Positions 52,191 through 62,609 of a stretch of 64,000 nt of DNA are shown in pieces. Position numbers and translations under genes: made by a program. Numbering within the stretch: the stretch's first letter is position 1; each line of letters begins with the position of its first letter. Source of the DNA: Takakia lepidozioides (Eukaryota; Streptophyta; Takakiopsida; Takakiales; Takakiaceae). The notes below the pieces were generated by a model that ran no database searches, was not told the DNA's origin, and saw only the letters and a program-made list of their open reading frames with translations. Location of the stretch: NCBI GenBank assembly GCA_030704615.1, contig CM060731.1:69356756-69420755 (forward strand), read 5' to 3'.

Positions 52191-54127
52191 TCCACTCAAA
52201 CAGAAAATGTCATCCTGGTTGTCTAACATGACAACTCTGGGTGTCACCATGGCGCGCTCAATGGCTGGCCTAGCTGGCAGCTCCATCAACCTGGCAGCTG
52301 CAGCTTGCCATGGCGCCGCCGTGGCAGTCTTGACCCTCAAATCCGAGGATCCCTCCGGCACTACACCTCCCACTATCTCCGCAGAAGATGAAATAACCTC
52401 CCCACTCTCACAGAGTGTAGCTGCCAGCCTGAACACCTCAGCTGGTCTTACCCCCGGCGTCGCAATCATGGTAGCCAAGAGCAATGGAGCCTGGCACACA
52501 GATGTGGCCGCTCCTAGCAGCACACTAGCTACCGTAACCTTGGCAACACTAGGTAGTGGTGCTACCCTTGTAGCTCTCCCCAATGGCATAGTAACCTCCG
52601 CCTCAGTAATAGTCGGGCGAGAACTAGTTGCCATGGATGGCGTCGACACTGTCTCCGCCAATGTGAATGACTGAGGAAGCCTAGCTTGACGGTTTGCCTC
52701 CCCACGCTGTGGATCCAACTCCACCTCTGCACCTCGTGGCTCAGGAACTCGTGCTGCTCCTCGAGTCACGGCTGCAGCAGACTCCACCTGCGCACTAGTG
52801 GTAGTGCTGCTCCACACATGAATCCCATGTCTCCCATATCTCCTCCCTCAGGAGCAGGAGGTGGACCATCCGGCCTTAGAGCCGGTACCACCTGAGCTGT
52901 AGCCATGGCAGTGAGCCTCTGCTCTAGCTGCTGAAGCCAGTTGGCCATGCCTTGGTCAACCCCCTGACCTCCGCGTCCTTGGCCATGTTGAGCTTGCCCT
53001 TGGCCTGCACCTCGTGGCTGGCCACCTCGTCTTCTCTAGGCTGCTCCACCTCGCCCCCGGCCACCATTGTTCCCTTGGAACTGGCCTGGGCGCAACTCAG
53101 GATGCAAACCATAACACTGGGCCTCTCCATGCCCGTGCTTGCCACAATGCCCACACTGCAACTGTGCAGGCTGTGCATGTGCCGGCCCTTTGCCTCCCTC
53201 TGGACAATCCTTCTTGACATGGGGTCCTCCACATGTCCAGCACACCACATCCGCTCGTTGTTGGCCAGCAAATGAAGGGAGAGACCCCTGCATCTGAGGT
53301 CCTCTCTGCCCTTCCCTGAGCTTCACCTAAGCCCCCTTGTTGCCTTGAGCACGTTGAGGTAGTGGTTGGCTAGGAGCACCACTACCCCGTGGTGTCTCCT
53401 TAGCAAATCCCACCATGACCACTCGTTCCTCCACCATGTTGAGCTCTATCCGCTCTGCCAGCAAAAACACATTTGCTAAGGTGGGTTGGGCCGTTTGTAG
53501 GAGAGTTGCATCCCGCACCCTTCTCCTCAGCTCCTTGTCCAATATCCCATACTAGAATTGGACTGCCTGAGCTTCCATAACCCCTTGGGTTACATTTATC
53601 AAGCGCCTCATGCGAGTGAAAGTCTCCCTCAAGCTCTCGGTCGGCTTCTGTTGGAACTCTTGCAAGCTCCGCAACTTCTCTGTCCTCACCCCTTGGTAGT
53701 TCCCTCTCAACTCTTCGAAAAACTCCACAACAGGGTTGAAGGCAGGCCCGGGTACTAGTACTGGTGCGGTAGTGGCTTGGGTGGACGTCGTAGCTACTGT
53801 ACCACCAGTCCCACTAGTCCCTCTACTACTTGCTGAAGCTGCCGGTGTAGCCACTGCCCTCGTGACTCTAGTGCCCCTAGTGATGGAGACATAGTCGGGT
53901 GACCAGTACATCCTCCACTCCTCGATCTCAACCTCATGCCCCCTCCTGAACTCATGGTAATCATCCATAGGCGGCCCCTCAAGGTGCTGAAACAGCCCTT
54001 TCCATGCAATGAACGGCGTAAATAGTTGTGGATTGCGCATTTGCTGCAAATCACACCAACTATCAAACTCTTGGATAAAATCATCCAACTCGATGGTGCC
54101 CACCGCCCCAGAGTACCTTCGTGGCAA
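52190..54127 (-). mobile_element. Ty3/gypsy Gag with zinc knuckles (separated from its pol)
   Basis: From 54127 downward: LPRRYSGAVGTIELDDFIQE..FDSWCDLQQ, the retrotransposon Gag core LRSLQEFQQKPTESLRETF (~53680-53620), a broken link near 53550, LANVFLLAERIELNMVEERV, then two CCHC knuckles, VVCWTCGGPHVKKDCPEG and LQCGHCGKHGHGEAQCYG (~53255-53115). A low-complexity Ala/Thr linker follows to ~52200. It stops at the proposed inversion breakpoint; the expected protease is at 45104 in the other orientation. No 5' LTR or primer-binding site is seen beyond 54127. Confidence 0.85.
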
Positions 54128-54128
54128 C

Positions 54129-54237
54129 GTGTGAGCGTACGCTCACACAATGATGACGTGGCGTGAGCCTACGCTCACGCTGCTGACATGGCGCTGATGC
54201 TGACGTGGCGTGAGCCTGGTCCAGGTCATGCCACGTC
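54129..54237. repeat. Three short palindromes/hairpins next to Gag
   Basis: 54129-54148 is a perfect 20-bp palindrome (GTGTGAGCGT plus its complement). 54161-54180 has the related arm GCGTGAGC and CGCTCACGC with one mismatch; T:A in the arm has become C:G on both sides. 54202-54237 is a hairpin with GACGTGGCGTGAGCCTGG facing CCAGGTCATGCCACGTC. Confidence 0.75.
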
Positions 54238-54336
54238 ACCACAAAGAAGGTGGGCCTATAACCGTGGAGCCCCCAATTGCTGATTTCCCCACATGAAGGT
54301 GAAATGGATGAAGGGTTTTGGGCTTTCCTGGAGTTC

Positions 54337-54588
54337 AACCTTCTGTTAACAGGAGCTTCATTTCGTAGAATTGAAATGAACCTCGTGTCGACACAAGGGG
54401 GATTTGGAGAACTTCAACAAAACCTCGTGTTAACACGAGGTTATTTTCCTGGAACAAAAATGAACTTCGTGTTGACACGATGTTGTTTTCTGAGAACTAA
54501 AATCATCCTTGTGTCAACACAAGGAGGATTTGGAGAACTTCAAGTAAACCTCGTGTTGAGACGAGGTTGATTTGATCATCTGTCTATC
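54337..54588. repeat. Array of six palindromes at exactly 42-bp spacing
   Basis: Palindromes begin at 54337, 54379, 54421, 54463, 54505 and 54547. The third is perfect over 22 bp: left arm AACCTCGTGT, centre TA of GTTAAC, right arm its complement. Others keep the form CCTYGTGT..ACACRAGG with a GTYRAC centre. The ~20-base spacers are similar to one another (GGATTTGGAGAACTTCAA). A frame across the array gives a 14-residue repeat (NLVSTQGGFGEL..), which simply follows from 42 = 3 x 14. Confidence 0.9.
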
Positions 54589-54750
54589 TGAAGGTAGTTT
54601 CTTGTGTTTGCTAATGAAAAGAGAATGACAAACCAATGCGACAAATGCATTGACCCACGCATAGCAAAGATGTTAGACGACATACATTGAGAGTCACTGG
54701 ACTTGAACAGTCATTCCATTACAAGTTGTAGTCAAGGAAAACACAGATTT

Positions 54751-57700
54751 TTATGGGCTTGTATCCCGCTGTAGAAGTGTGTTGACTTCGTTGAAACTCA
54801 TAGTGGCTTGGTGAATGAAGAAGTCGCGCTTTGGATCACAAACCATCCTTCTCAAGAAGACGAAATAAAGGTGTTTGCACGGTATGAACTTCCCTCTCTT
54901 TCCCAAACTACTTGAAAGCATACCAACAAAATCAGGACATGTACAATTGGGAAAATTGGAAACAGTGATTTCGTACGTCCTGTCCTGCAGCGGAGATGCG
55001 GATGAGATCATGGTGAAGACCCGACCATACCCTGGATCAGGCACTTCCATTGTTCCCGCAACACGAGCGTGAAGCATTCTGGCGGACTCAATTTTGCCGT
55101 AGTGTTCTGCGGTTGGAGGGAATCGTCGAACCAACTTCCCATTCCGTCTGGTTGGCCACAAGTGAGCGTCAGGCGGAGGTACCCGTGAACCGCTTCCACT
55201 TGAAGCACCTTCACGTGCAATGGAATGTCTGGCTAGGGAGAAACCCGCCTCTTCCAGCATTGCGATCTCTCGGTGAGTGAGACCTGTGCCCATCTTCACA
55301 GGCCACACGGTTGGTGGAGTAGGCTTCCTTACCACGGAAGGCCTCACTGTACCATGCACACATCTCCCACAATCGTCAGCGCAGAACCAGAACTTGTGGT
55401 TCTTTGCCTCGCCTTGTCCGTAAGGGAGAAACAAACCCGTGAATGTAGGAGCTGCAATGCGTTCTTTCCCTCTGGATATTAATGATGTACATTTTTCATG
55501 ATTGGTGGCCCTGATCGCCGCGCATTTCACACGCGATCCAGCACTTGTGCGTTCTATATGCCAAACATCGTCCAAGCCCTCAGACTCGATTATATGCGAC
55601 ACCACGTTCTGGTCTTCAACCATTGCAGTGACAGTGCTTGATGCAGGGGTCCGGTCTGGGGCAGAGTAGCCCTCACCTGTGGATGTTCCGCAATTCCATC
55701 TCTGATCCAAGGGAACACGTGGCGTCGAGAAGTTGACCCTGTCCGCCCTATGGGAATCTGCATCCGATCCCGGAGGGGTGTCCAATTTCCGTTTGCAAGA
55801 CCCGAATCTCTCTTCGCCTTCCAGATGGGGAACTCTTCCCACGAGAGGGGTGCCATCTGCACATATGCTCACTGCCCGCGCTATTTTGCTAGGATCCCCT
55901 GATCTTCCAGCTGCCCGCAACATCAACTCGCTCCTGTCCGGACCTTTGCCACCAAGGCCACCCCTCAAGAATGACCTGTATCTGGTTTGCTGCTGTAGAG
56001 CACGAATAAGGTCATCGGCCGTCGCTGCATACAAATCTCTCCCTTTTTTGCCGGATTGCTGCAACCAGGCATTGTGCACTGTCTCCGCAAGATTGCAAGA
56101 AGGCATGTCCGCCATCTCCTCAATGGACATATGCTGCAAGGCAAAAAAACACAAAGCCCATATTAGAGTTGGACCCTGAAAGATATATTGGAAGCACCCA
56201 AGCAAACTTTTGAATGCAAACCACTCACCGTTGTCATGGCCGCTCCCCACTGTCAGTAACGGAAGTGCCAAAATGCGAACCAGTCTTGCAGTGCCCTCAT
56301 GCTGTCCTCCGATGCCGCTCCAGATGAGTACCACCAGGCACGAATTGTCTGGAACAATGTATTCGCTTCCCCCATAGTTTTGGCGTCTTTGTACTGTTTG
56401 CACAGTTGACGATGCATACTCTGCATATCTGGCTTGATGTACGTCTTTGTGTGTTTGTCGAGGGATTGTGTCCAATGGAAAAGACACGTACGTTCTCTTC
56501 CAGGCATTGGCACTTTTGGATCTCCCGACCCGAACACAATGCGGACAGCGTTGAAGTTAGCTTGAGCACTATCGGCCATGAAACCAACGAAATTGGGAGA
56601 TGGGAGACCATTGGAGGCCATAACACGAATGAGAGCTTCCCACATGAGCTGCTGTGAATCTGTGTCCTCTGACTGCATGTCACACACTGCAATTGTCATG
56701 ACCCGCTGGTACACAGGGTCGTAAACATGACATGCCATTGTGGTCCAGTCTTTAACTCTCTTGACATGATCGAACATAAGGAAGCAGTTGCCAAGATCGC
56801 CACCCTTCTGCATACGTTTAACCAGGCTGACCCCGCTGCCCTCACCTTTTGTGGACATTTTGAACAAGAACACTTTCCTGGCTCCTTGTCCCGGGAAAAC
56901 GCTGTCTTGGATGTAGTCGTACATGCTCCTTTTCTTCAAATCCATAATATTGTCCATATAACCTCGGCTCCCAGAGCCCATTCTTAAAGCGTTCACCTGA
57001 TTCCTAATGTTTGGAGAAGTCAAAGTAGAGAAATGGTCCATAACAGTGTCCAAAGCTGGTCCTTCCAGCATTCCTCCAACCGAATTTGATGCACACAGAA
57101 TACGGCTTTCCAGAAAGGACTTGCTCGCCCCCATGGCAATTGCAGATGTGGTGCCAGTTGGATTGGTATCCAACTCTTGCCTTATCAGACGAGAGACTGT
57201 GTCAACGCTCTCCCTATAATCCCCCTTGGACACAGGGTGGTTGTGAAAACCGAAATGGACACAGGCTCTAGTCAGGTTTTTGAATCGATGCACCACATAA
57301 TACATTCTGGCGCCACACAAAGCAAGGCAGCAAGGTGGTACCCTACAGAACTTGCACACAAAAGTGTTACTGTATGGTGGTGTTACCCCAGGCTTGAATG
57401 GATTCTCACTGACTCCATCCCATTCGCTTTGGTTTTGCACACCTGACAATGCGAAGTGTCTGCATTTCATGTTCTCGCATTTCAAGTGCCCATTACAGAC
57501 TGTTCGCCTGAATATGAGGTTGTCGTTGTTGTGAATATTGGATGTTTTTGTGCGGCACCAAGGGTGCCCATCGTGCTTTTTGTCCATTCCTTCCAGGAGA
57601 CTGGAAATCCCCCCACGCGACCAGGAGGAGGCAGCTCAAAACAGTATTACCATCAAACGATTCCGGCAAGAATGCCACCCTTTCAATATTGAAAGTGCTC

Positions 57701-58380
57701 CAGTCTATCCCCCTCAACTCACTCTTGAATCCTGCCATCCCACCCATCGCTTTCAATTTAGGAATGACACTGGAGATCTCCTCCACATCTGGTTCTACAT
57801 GTGGACATGGCTGATCCACAGGCGGAATTGCACATGTGTCATCGGAGGATGAGTCCGAAAGGTCAACTACAGTGTTAACGGCAGTCGCCTCCTTCTTCAC
57901 AACCACTGGTGTCTTCTCCTGGGCCACTGATGCTGCCGTGCCAGGAGTTACGAACGATCCTGCAGACTGTCTCAGAGGAGCACTGAGCACCCTGTATCTG
58001 CCTGGAGGCACTCTCCATTGCGTGGTTGGTGCAGTTTGCGATGGTTTCTGGAACGCGTACTTGAGCAGTTTTCCATTGGCATCGTACACTTCCCTCTGAA
58101 GGAATAGACTACCATTTTCCAACCGAAACTGCGTTGCGAGGACGAGTTCATGAACCACCGCAAAACCATCATCTTCCACCTCGTAAGAAAATGGAACAGG
58201 GTGTTCGTCACTGAAGAAGTCCGCGTCAAGGGAGCCCACAGCCTGGGAAGCCATATGTCGATGTTGCTTCAGAAAGTACAGTTCAAAGTCCGATGGTGCT
58301 TCTGAATGCAGGTTGTGTGAGAGTGGAGTTTTGGCGTCCTCATACACAATTGTTCTCTCAGAATTGCCCCACCAGTGCAT
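54751..58380 (-). pseudogene. Mutator-like (MULE) transposase with SWIM zinc finger, divergent gene
   Basis: Three blocks in one order: 58380-~57600 (~260 residues, starts MHWWGNSERTIVYEDAK, unrecognised, with an acidic VVDLSDSSSDDTC stretch resembling a SUMO-interacting motif); ~57590-56229; intron 56228-56134 (GTGAGT..GCAG); 56133-54751. Block 2 holds a Cys/His region (NNDNLIFRRTVCNGHLKC, CRHF) and the MULE-type core: YDPVYQRVMTIAVCDMQSED, FVGFMADSAQANFNAVR (Asp), RTCLFHWTQSLDKH (C..H). Block 3 ends with a SWIM finger, NCTCPDF..FIPCKHLYFVF (C.C..C.H). Block 1 and 2 are in different frames near 57600, and an in-frame TGA follows WHFRY near 56250. MULE transposases cut and paste DNA; this copy looks recently inactivated. 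A domesticated relative is the alternative. Confidence 0.72.
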
Positions 58381-58909
58381 TAGCTGACAGATTCACTGAC
58401 AGAGCCGCCAATGTCGTTGTCATGTCAGGGAGGCCAGAAGAGATGCCCATTTCCATTAAATTTTGACGGCAACTGCACCGCTGCACAACTGAATATAATT
58501 CACATTCCTCTGGAACATTCCACCCTAAATTACCCAACAATGAATTTTTTCAGATGAGAGTCGATTACACCCTAACGATTTTTGGATGGATGATGTTTGA
58601 ATGATATCTGCCGTTATACATAGGGTTAGACCCCAACGAATTTTGTAAGGATGATGATTCATTGATCTCCGCCGTTAAACGTAGGGGTAGAGATACCCCG
58701 ATTACATTTTTGGAAGGATGATGTTTCAATAATTCCGGCCGTTTTACATAACGACTACATAGACACGTGTTCGCCATGCATGTGGATTGAGTCGGTGGCG
58801 CACTGAACGGTCCGAGCGAACATCTTGGCGTTGAAGGCCTCGCGATGAACCTCAGATAGTGTTCTTTTTGCCTGAGTAACTCATTTTCTTTGCAACCCTG
58901 GATTCCGCA
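58381..58909. promoter_or_regulatory. Divergent intergenic region with three ~65 bp direct repeats
   Basis: Repeats at ~58562-58634, 58635-58699 and 58700-58757 share (C/G)GATTACA.. or AACGA.TTTT, GGATGATG.TT, and CCGTT.TAC. They lie between the starts of the MULE-like gene and the plus-strand gene. Repeats in this place could bind a transposase or regulator; that is inference. Confidence 0.6.
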
Positions 58910-59416
58910 GAGACGGTGTCCCTACTTCGAGGGAGAAGCAAGCGTCGAAGAACACTGTATTTCACGTCAAACAAGGAAAGGGCACGCGCTAAGGAGAGGA
59001 TGAGAAAGGCGAGACGGGAGCTTAGAATGGGAGAAGAAACCCCGCGAGATGAGGAAGAGGAAGGGCAAAAGAGGATTCAGCAACCGCAGTGTGGAGAGGA
59101 AGGTCTTGAAGTGATCCAGGAGGCGACAGACGAGCAACCTGCAATCGAAGGAGGGATGAGGAGGAAGTAAGCTGGGCTCGGGAGGAAGCAGTGAGAGTAC
59201 AGAACCTGGCCTTCAAAGACCAGGGAGAACAAACGGACGTAGGAACGCGGCCGTCTGCCCCTGTTTCGCACCATCGCGACCTCCTTGGAAGCATGCTACC
59301 TGAAGACCGCATGGAAAAATTGAACGCGACAGGAGCATCATCAAGTGCAAAGCAGAAACCCCAGGTAGCTACGAACTTTCTTTTTCTCTCTCTGTTTCTG
59401 TCTTTTTCTCTCTCTG

Positions 59417-59650
59417 TTTCATGCTAAGCATTGAGGACGACATCAACCTTGCGTCAACGCAAGGTTGAAGTCGACCTCCAAAGTGTATTTGCTGGGCTCA
59501 AAACAGTGCAGAAACTGCACCACAATCTGTACGGTTTCATGCTAAGAATTGAGGTGGACATCAACCTTGCGTCAACGCAAGGTTGAAGTCGACCTCAATG
59601 CTTTTTTGCTGGGCATAAAACAGTGTAGAAACTGCACTACAATCAAGGTA
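59417..59650 (+). repeat. ~118 bp tandem duplication, each with one palindrome
   Basis: Two units start at ~59417 and ~59535 with TTTCATGCTAAG.ATTGAGG, carry the palindrome, then AAGTCGACCTC.A, GCTGGGC.(C/T)AAAACAGT and AGAAACTGCAC.ACAATC. The duplication shows one way the palindrome multiplies. Confidence 0.85.
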
Positions 59651-62609
59651 GAGAGACATGGATGCTTCCGACGCATCATGGATTTCAAAGAGGAAGCAGA
59701 GACAGGAGTCTCCATTTACTGTAGATATTTGCTTCGCTGAACCCCGATAAGAGAGCTCGCAATCAACCTTGCGTCAACGCAAGGTTGATCCCAACCTGCA
59801 TATTGTATGTTTAGAGCTTGTAGTGAAACCAACAGAGGCTGCACAGGAATCAACCTTGCGTTGACGCAAGGCTGGTTTTCATGATATCTTTGCACAATGG
59901 ATGCGTCCGATATCCCACTGTCCTCACTGTAAGGTAGGGAAAGTTCATTCTTCGAGGCTCCCAAAAGAACCCTGCGTCAACGCAAAACATAATTTGGGTC
60001 CAAACGTCTTTCCTGTATGCCTTTCAGTCTAAGTTACGTCCCCATCAATCAACCTTGCGTCAAAGCAAGGTTGATGCATGGGAGCTCAATCTCACACTCA
60101 CAGATTATTAATTCTGTGCAGAGGAAAAGAAAAAGGAAATCCGAGGGGGAAGATTTGGCCGCTTCAGAAGGTGATGAAGAGTCACTGGAGGGACACTATG
60201 AAAACAAGGCCGAGGAGATAATGGGTGGGCAAAAAGTGAACTCGTCGAAGGTGATTCTGTCGATGGAGGTTCCCGGCGGAAACCTGGTCATTCCGCTTTG
60301 CAGGATGATCTCCATGCCCGCTGTTCGACCGGCATTGAGGAACGATATAACAAAGTTGAAGAACGACTTTGTTCACGGCTATGTGAAGGGATCAGCAGTG
60401 TTCTACGTATCCACTATGAACACAAAAGGAGAGGAGTGTCTTGTAACAGAGGACATTGAGCAAAGTTGGGATGAATGCTGGCGGGATGTGAACAGGGAGT
60501 TCGAGTTCAAGCTGTCGAAGAAGACCTCCACAAAAGCATTCATGGGGAAGATGTTTTTTGTCTGGGATGGGAACCACAGACTGCTTGCCTGGATGGATTA
60601 CATTTCAAGCATGCACTCTGGACGACATCGAATGGCACTGGAGCGTGGTTTCCATGGTTCTGGATCACAAAGGGCATGTCACGCAGCTCTTGACAGCCAT
60701 GCACGACATAAACAAGTAAGTCTCCATCTTTGTGTCTGTTCCTCGTTTCGACAATTAGAAATCATCTTATGAGTTGACGGTTTTTCCAGGTCCAACGAAA
60801 CATCTCATGTGACCACCAATCTGTGCCACACTCTATTCCGCATCCAGAAGGTAGGGCTGATGCCACTGGAGTCATTCACGAACGTGCTTAGTCCACAGCA
60901 GATGAAGAGGTGTGCTGAGAAGAAGACAAGCACATGGTATAGCTTGACAAGGGAGGCTTTCCTTGACTACATGTACACTGTAAGCTTCTTGACACTGCTT
61001 GCTTTTTGACACTGCAAGCTTCTTGACACTACCTGTTGTTACTATTTTCTCACAAGTAATGACAGTGTTTCATTCTTTTTACCTGCAATGTATGCAGCAA
61101 GAAATAGCAGAAACCGGCTTGAAGGCGAAAGCTGAGTACTATGATTCCCACACTGAAGAGCAGCGGTCTGCATCTGGGCTTGAGGACACGATGAAGTTCG
61201 AGATGAATAATCAAAGGAAGAACCTCATGAGTGCATTCGACAAACAAATCAGGATAGCAGATCCAGGGCTTGGCACAGAATTTCTGGAGCAGGTGAAAGT
61301 GCACTATGACAAGTTTGGCTCCAAGCCAGAAATGACTCAGGAGAAACTACATCGCCTTTCCATTTCAATGGTGGACAATGCAACGAAAATCAGGTGGTTG
61401 GAGATATGGAACTCGGATCCTCTTGTGAGAGACACGAATATGTTTCCAACTCCAGAGAGAGACCCGAAGACACAAGCAATAAAAGTTGTAAGCGACCAGA
61501 CATTCGACCAGTGGCTACACAAAGCCACATTTTGGAGCCAGGTAAGGTTACCACCAAACCATTTTCAGACATGTGTGTTGCTCCGTAATTCCGCTCCCAA
61601 CCTCTCCAAAATTCTTACAAGCTTTCTTGTTGCAGTTAGAAAAACGTGCAGTGGCTGCACTTGCTGAGTCGATGGCAGACTACAAAATCAAGATGGCTTG
61701 CCCCCGGATCACACTGGAGGCCTATATCAGGAGGTGGAAGCTCGCTGTCTGGAACAATTGCTTCTTCAGGGAGTTTGAAAAAGACAAAGGAATCTCCAGA
61801 TCGTACGAGTTCAAAAACCAGCTGAACAGCGAGCAAGCAATGAAACGAGTGTTGTACAGGTGTGATCTCCTTACTCAATTGTGGTACTTGAAGGGCGTGC
61901 ATCTGCAATCTTCTGTCATACTTTCAGATTTGCGATTTTGCGTGGCTTTGAGGGATCTCTGGGGGCTCTGAATGTGCTGTCCAGCAACATTGCGTTGACG
62001 CAAAGTTGTTTCCCATGGTCCTGGTTTCACTTACCTATATCTGGGTATCCCATACTGGCGTTTTATTGCATGTGAATGGGGGTGAATGGACAGGAAAATC
62101 AGCCTTGCGTCAACGCAATGTTGATGAGACGCAGACTATGTACCTTTTCCTCTGGTTTGGGGCAGTTCAAATCCAGATCCAATTCTGCCAACTTGAACAT
62201 AACAATGTTTGGAGTCTATTTCAAATGCTATTTTCAGCTTTCACTATGCCAACAAACAGACTTGCGTTGACGCAAGGTTGTTTGGCGGTATGGATTGATG
62301 GAAATGTCCCTGTGCATCCCCCAACTTCCATGCAATTGTAGGAGACTTTCGATTGTCAGATATAATATCGATGTTTGTTTCAACAGAGGAATTCAACATT
62401 GCGCCAACGCAATGTTGAATATCCATAGCAGTACATAGTGAGATGGTGGTTTTCAGGCATTGTTTCCCATTTCATCTGTGAGTGAAAACAACATTGCGTT
62501 GACGCAATGTTGTATTGCACTTGTCAGTCGTTGTCTCTATCAATACAACGTAACCACTAGGTGTTTCCCATTTTTGCTCGAATCAACATTGCGTCAACGC
62601 AAGGTTGAT
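59442..62609. repeat. Twelve dispersed ~26-28 bp palindromes
   Basis: Starts at about 59442, 59560, 59762, 59849, 59968, 60048, 61984, 62099, 62255, 62391, 62488 and 62582. Typical form: left arm ATCAACCTTGCGT, centre CA or TG, right arm its complement. Some copies use ACATT/AATGT in place of ACCTT/AAGGT on both arms. All lie in the leader or introns of the plus-strand gene, none in an exon block. Confidence 0.92.

Noticed and set aside
52207-52674. 155-codon plus-strand open frame as a gene
   Set aside because: It is the antisense of the low-complexity Gag linker of the gypsy element.
54337-54588. CRISPR array
   Set aside because: Regular repeat spacing suggests one, but the spacers resemble each other, the repeats vary, there are no cas genes, and the DNA is eukaryotic.
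56240-56262. TGA as selenocysteine in the MULE-like gene
   Set aside because: No family precedent and no reason for Sec at this place; a CGA-to-TGA or similar nonsense change is simpler.
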